A stretch of DNA of 64,000 bases from assembly GCA_905250075.1 (NCBI GenBank), contig CAJNOP010000677.1, forward strand, positions 51,289 through 115,288, in the 5' to 3' direction. Positions 60,226 through 64,000 of this stretch are shown one piece after another (positions within the stretch are counted from its first letter, which is position 1; the number at the start of each line of letters is the position of its first letter). This stretch comes from Rotaria sp. Silwood1 (taxonomy: Eukaryota; Rotifera; Eurotatoria; Philodinida; Philodinidae). The position numbers and the translations under genes are program-made. The notes below the pieces were generated by a model. That model made no database searches. It saw only the letters and a list, made by a program, of their open reading frames with translations, and was not told the DNA's origin.

Positions 60226-60844
60226 GAACGGTACGCCAATAGGGAACCCATGCATAGGTGTGTGACAGCTCCATTTCAGTTCAATGAGCTGCAGCTGATC
60301 AGCCAGCTGCTGTGGACATGAACTAGAACCAATCATTACCTTTTGAACTCAGCAACATGTGAGCTACGAGGCTAGTGTTGCCAAACGCTTGATGTTGAAT
60401 CGATCTTTGAAAAAAGAGGAACTCAAAGTTGTACGAAAATTTGCAAATGCAGTTTCCACGACACAGTACTCATTGGCAACTAAAACCAGTGAATCACATC
60501 ACTCAGTTGCGTTCAGTAATAAAAACAGTTCACTGTTACTTCTGAAACGAAAACTCAATCACATGCATTTGACATTATCTACTAACAGGTTTCCTCCTGC
60601 ACTTAACATCAGTTAGGGATGACGTGTCATTGACGTTCTTCCCAAAGTTTTGCGGGCTATAGCTGAAACCCCTTAAAAATCTATGACGACTAACGCTAGG
60701 TATTTTTTGAACAGTCAGTGGTACCTCAGACCCATGCGTCGTATTGCCTTTGAAAAGTTATCAGAAGCACGTCAAGACAGTCATTGAAAAGTTAACGATA
60801 CCAAACCTTGATGACTCTTGAGTAGTTATGGTACTGGTACAATA
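60226..60844. other. Intergenic between minisatellite loci
   Basis: An 85-codon plus frame (60359-60616) is not recognisable and I do not call it a gene. Confidence 0.35.
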
Positions 60845-61005
60845 GGGTTTGAAGGCTTATGGATACCCTTTGGGATAGGCCTTGAGAACGTATGGGTACC
60901 CTTGTAGTATAGGCCTTGAGGACATATGAGTCTCCTCATAGGATAGGGCTTGAGAATCTATGGATATCCCAGTAACACTCAAAAGTCATCCTTAGTACCC
61001 TCGAA
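60845..61005 (+). repeat. 34-bp degenerate minisatellite, locus 3
   Basis: Four to five units like TATGGGTACCCTTGTAG plus TATAGGCCTTGAGGACA are in the same orientation as locus 1. Together with locus 2 it forms an inverted pair. Confidence 0.75.
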
Positions 61006-63800
61006 TAGTCCTCCAAAGTTTACAGGTGCCATGTTCAGATAGTTCTCACTCTAATGAGTAGTCAACCAATTAGTGCAAATCAGATGAGTAATGATTGGGC
61101 TGAGTACTAATTAATTAATTTTCGGTTACATAATGCTGGTAGTCTATAGCTCAAACTGAGGGGAGCCTAATGTTTCCTACATACAATAAGACATGGACTG
61201 ACATTGATTGGTAAAATATCCACTAGCGTCAAGTGAGCTCCAAATTTCAAGTTTACGTAGTTTCGAGCTCATTTCTTTTCACCAAACTCTCTCAATTTTT
61301 AAAACTCGAGGAACTCTTGGAAATTGTGACTGAGAATGTTAGATGGTGGAAGGATAATCATGTTGTTAAAAGGAACAACAACACTCATCCAGATCAAACA
61401 TCCACACTCACACCCAAACTCACGTCCCAAATCTGATATGAGCTGCATTGTTAGCTGTCAATTAATGACCAATTCAGTGGAAACGAATACTGCTCAGAAG
61501 TGCCCTCATGAATGGGATTTCTTTGCACTTGAATGATCCCTAGTTGACAGATCACTTTGCCACTCATTTGTTGCGCTTCTCTGAGTACAATCAGAGGCAT
61601 TTTTACGCGCGCGCAAAGAGAAGATCATGAGCACCTACCATTTGCGCCGAAATAATCACTGATAAATCGGTCTCTATTGTGCTAGTGTGAGCACTATCAG
61701 AGAGTATTCTTTCGCGCTCATTTGAGTGCCGCACTGGGCTTCTTAATAGTGATCAATTTAACTCAAAAGCATCGGGCTCTTGTATGCTCATATAAGTGTC
61801 AGAAATCTCTTCCTTTTATACTCTCATTGTTGCTTTTCTGGACTGATTCCAAGATTTCTCACATCGGTCCCGTTGCTGTTCCGATAAGGTTTCCACATGG
61901 CTTGTAGGCTTTTCGGTCTGGAATACTACTTCCATGCTCCTATATTTTTTTCCAGTGGGTTTCTGCAAGAATTCGAGCGAGATCTGCAGAGCGGACACCA
62001 GAAAAACAAGGAAAACGTCCAGCTCCAGCCGGAATCATCAACCTAGGTTGTCGTGAAATTCTCTGTCGATTCTACTTTTTGAAGCAGTGGAAGAGGTTTG
62101 TCATTTCTGTGGAATGTTCTCTTGACAAAACGCTTTGCTAGAGTTTGAATCCAAGAAAACAATCAATCTCTAAATGGCACTTGAAAGATTCTTAACCTTC
62201 AGTATACCATTCAATCGACACATTCGATTATTGAATAAATCATCTCTCACACCTTTGCTTTAGACAGTCCTCTCAGAGAGTAATAGAACCAAAATTCTCT
62301 GGCAAAGCTACGTCTACGTCCGTTCATTATTGGCCACTGTTATTCCTTCACTTCATAGGCTTTGATGCACATCATTGAAACAAATGTAGCATAGACTAAA
62401 CACAAATAATATAATGATACTTACAGTCAAATAATGTTCAAGAACGACGGAAAGTGGAGAAGATTGTGTCAATGCACTAGTTGTGAATCTAAGTAGAGGC
62501 ACAAAAAACTGAATAAAAATGCGACGAACGCACACTTTTATACATTCGTTATTTCGGTGATTAGTGATGCATTGATTCTCTTCCTTTCACTTCAGCGAAA
62601 AACAAGTAAGCGATAAGAGAGGGGCGAGTAGTCAATGCTGTTTTCTTGTCGAGCACGTAACGGACATTATATGTAATAAATTATAAAAAGAAAAGAAGAA
62701 AGATACATTAGCTAGCTCTTTCACTTTAACGAAACACCTACAGGTAACCACATACAAACAGCATGTAGCAAGGCAACTTTTCTCTTTCGTCTCACCAGCA
62801 ACCATGATTTGTTGGTATTTTCTAAAGCATGAAGAGGTGACAAACAGCTCATGTGTGAACTTCTGCAATATGACAGAAAAATGCACAAAAATCATAGAGA
62901 AAGTCTTTGATGTGCATATTGAATTATCGAGATAACAATTCTTATGCAAACGAGAAGAATACGGTACCATTATTTACTAAATTTTTATTGGTACTATTTC
63001 ATATTACCATATAAATTCAAGAAATCATTCGAACAAATACAACAGAGTCAAGGTCATTTAGCGAGTGTCTTCGTCGACACCAAATCTGGATCAAGGCAGT
63101 CAGACTCATTCTTATCGTCATTCTTGTGAAATACATCTCATGTCATTATAGTTCTCAATATATAAAAGACAGTTGTAGATTTATCATCTCTTGTTCACGC
63201 AAGTAAAATATCTGAATCAAAAAGTTAAGACTTATCGTTTTAGAACTACGACTGACACAACGGACGCCTGATATCCAAACTCGTCACCAAATGGCAAAGT
63301 CATGCTCGAACACTTCTTTGTATGTTCCTTCATACTTTTATCGTCATTTCTACGTTTTCAGTATCTTTTTTTTATTTCAAATAAACTATCCTACGTACAA
63401 AATTGACTATACACAAATTTTACCTATACATCAATGAAAACTTCATCAATTTCAACAGTGTATATAAAAATTGAGATAAAAAACGAATACGTGACTCCCT
63501 TCATTTGCGCGTATCGTTGTGATAATTTCTAAAATAAAATTGCGCATACACACATCAATTTATACGTTTATCAAAATTTCATCAGTTTCGACTGCGCATA
63601 CATCAAGATGATTTAAAAAGGAGAAATACGTGATAATTAAAGGTAAGGAGAAAAAGAGAGTAAACATATTCAAGGTAAGCTATCATCAGCAATATTATAG
63701 TGATCGATTTAATGATAAATTTGCTCGTTTGCTGAGCATGTCAATGATATTTTTCAAAACCAAACTGCATAAACACACATTAAATTATATGTGATTCAAG
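61006..63800. other. Gene-poor stretch, no supported gene
   Basis: It contains a short C-rich patch at 61384-61428 (CATCCACACTCACACCC). It also has an imperfect direct repeat of about 100 bp at 63410-63505 and 63535-63640, sharing TACATCAA...TTCATCAATTTC and AATACGTGA phrases. Frames are short and unlike known proteins. Confidence 0.45.
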
Positions 63801-64000
63801 GGTGCGGGTGTGGGTGAGTGTAGGTGTGGGTTTGGGTTTGGGTATGGGTGTGGGTGTGGGTGAGTGTAGGTGTGGGTTTGGGTTTGGGTATGGGTGTGGG
63901 TGTGGGTGAGTGTAGGTGTGGGTTTGGGTATGGGTGTGGGTGAGTGTAGGTGTGGGTGTGGGTGTGGGTGTAGGTTTGGGTATGGATGCGGGTGTGAGTA
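63801..64000 (+). repeat. G-rich telomere-like array with higher-order unit, runs off window
   Basis: GTGGGT/GTGAGT/GTAGGT and TTTGGG variants are organised in a roughly 44-bp higher-order unit (GTGGGTGAGTGTAGGTGTGG then GTTTGGGTTTGGGTATGG). The unit is repeated at least three times, one copy having lost a TTTGGG. The G-rich strand points toward the window end, the direction of a right chromosome end, but whether it is terminal cannot be seen. Confidence 0.9.

Noticed and set aside
60359-60616. 85-codon plus-strand frame
   Set aside because: No motif, no splice context, flanked by minisatellites; probably accidental.
61384-61428. Short CATCCACACTCACACCC patch as another telomere-like foldback
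   Set aside because: It has no G-rich partner and too few units to distinguish from chance in this repeat-rich area.
62632-62970. 112-codon minus-strand frame, Cys-rich in part
   Set aside because: Starts and composition look random; no domain or signal sequence recognised.
1-64000. CRISPR arrays, bacterial operons, riboswitches
   Set aside because: Spliced genes, TA-inserting transposons and telomere repeats mark this as eukaryotic nuclear DNA; no regularly spaced repeat-spacer pattern was seen.

Overview
The window looks like an AT-rich nuclear contig from a bdelloid rotifer. The evidence is compact genes with many 45-125 bp GT-AG introns, scattered arrays of TGTGGG (the known bdelloid telomere repeat), an ARM-TIR protein, an RNA-dependent RNA polymerase relic, an NHL-repeat relic and a Penelope-like reverse-transcriptase fragment. 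I cannot fix the genus. Two runs of 100 N (18324-18423 and 45662-45761) mark a scaffolded draft assembly. Exon borders come from splice consensus and reading phase, so treat them as accurate to about 1-2 bp.

Layout. 1-1844: 5' part of an ARM-repeat/TIR gene (minus). 2.6-6.5 kb: relics of an NHL-repeat gene and an RNAi-type RdRP, broken by telomere-like hairpins. 6522-8905: secreted glycosidase-like gene (minus). 9.5-16.4 kb: telomere-like hairpins, a PhyH-family dioxygenase (10326-11308), a well-preserved DD37E Tc1/mariner element (11476-13543) and a hAT-like element (15316-16035). 17-21.7 kb: a broken unknown gene, an assembly gap, a secreted countin-like saposin gene (18736-19630) and a dead mariner with long inverted repeats (19926-21354). 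22-31 kb is gene-poor, with an EEP-superfamily gene (26711-27886) and a retroelement fragment. 31155-32291: small secreted protein. 33671-43215: a type II membrane protein with EGF and two LamG/ConA-like domains, carrying unusually long introns. 46172-46584: thioredoxin-like protein without CxxC. 46790-55564: a complete 20-exon TRPM-type channel whose introns host a hAT-like element and a foldback element. 55.6-64 kb has no gene I can support; it holds degenerate minisatellites and ends in a TGTGGG-type array.

No operon-like or pathway-level linkage between the genes is evident. The most striking content is repetitive. At least ten short telomere-like foldbacks always read G-rich arm, short loop, C-rich arm, which is the polarity of a head-to-head telomere fusion. 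Several loops share a purine tract. One foldback lies inside the RdRP relic with RdRP similarity on both sides, which suggests insertion rather than chromosome-end healing. A degenerate 34-bp minisatellite recurs at three distant places in both orientations, and three hAT-like non-autonomous elements share TAGRG-type ends.
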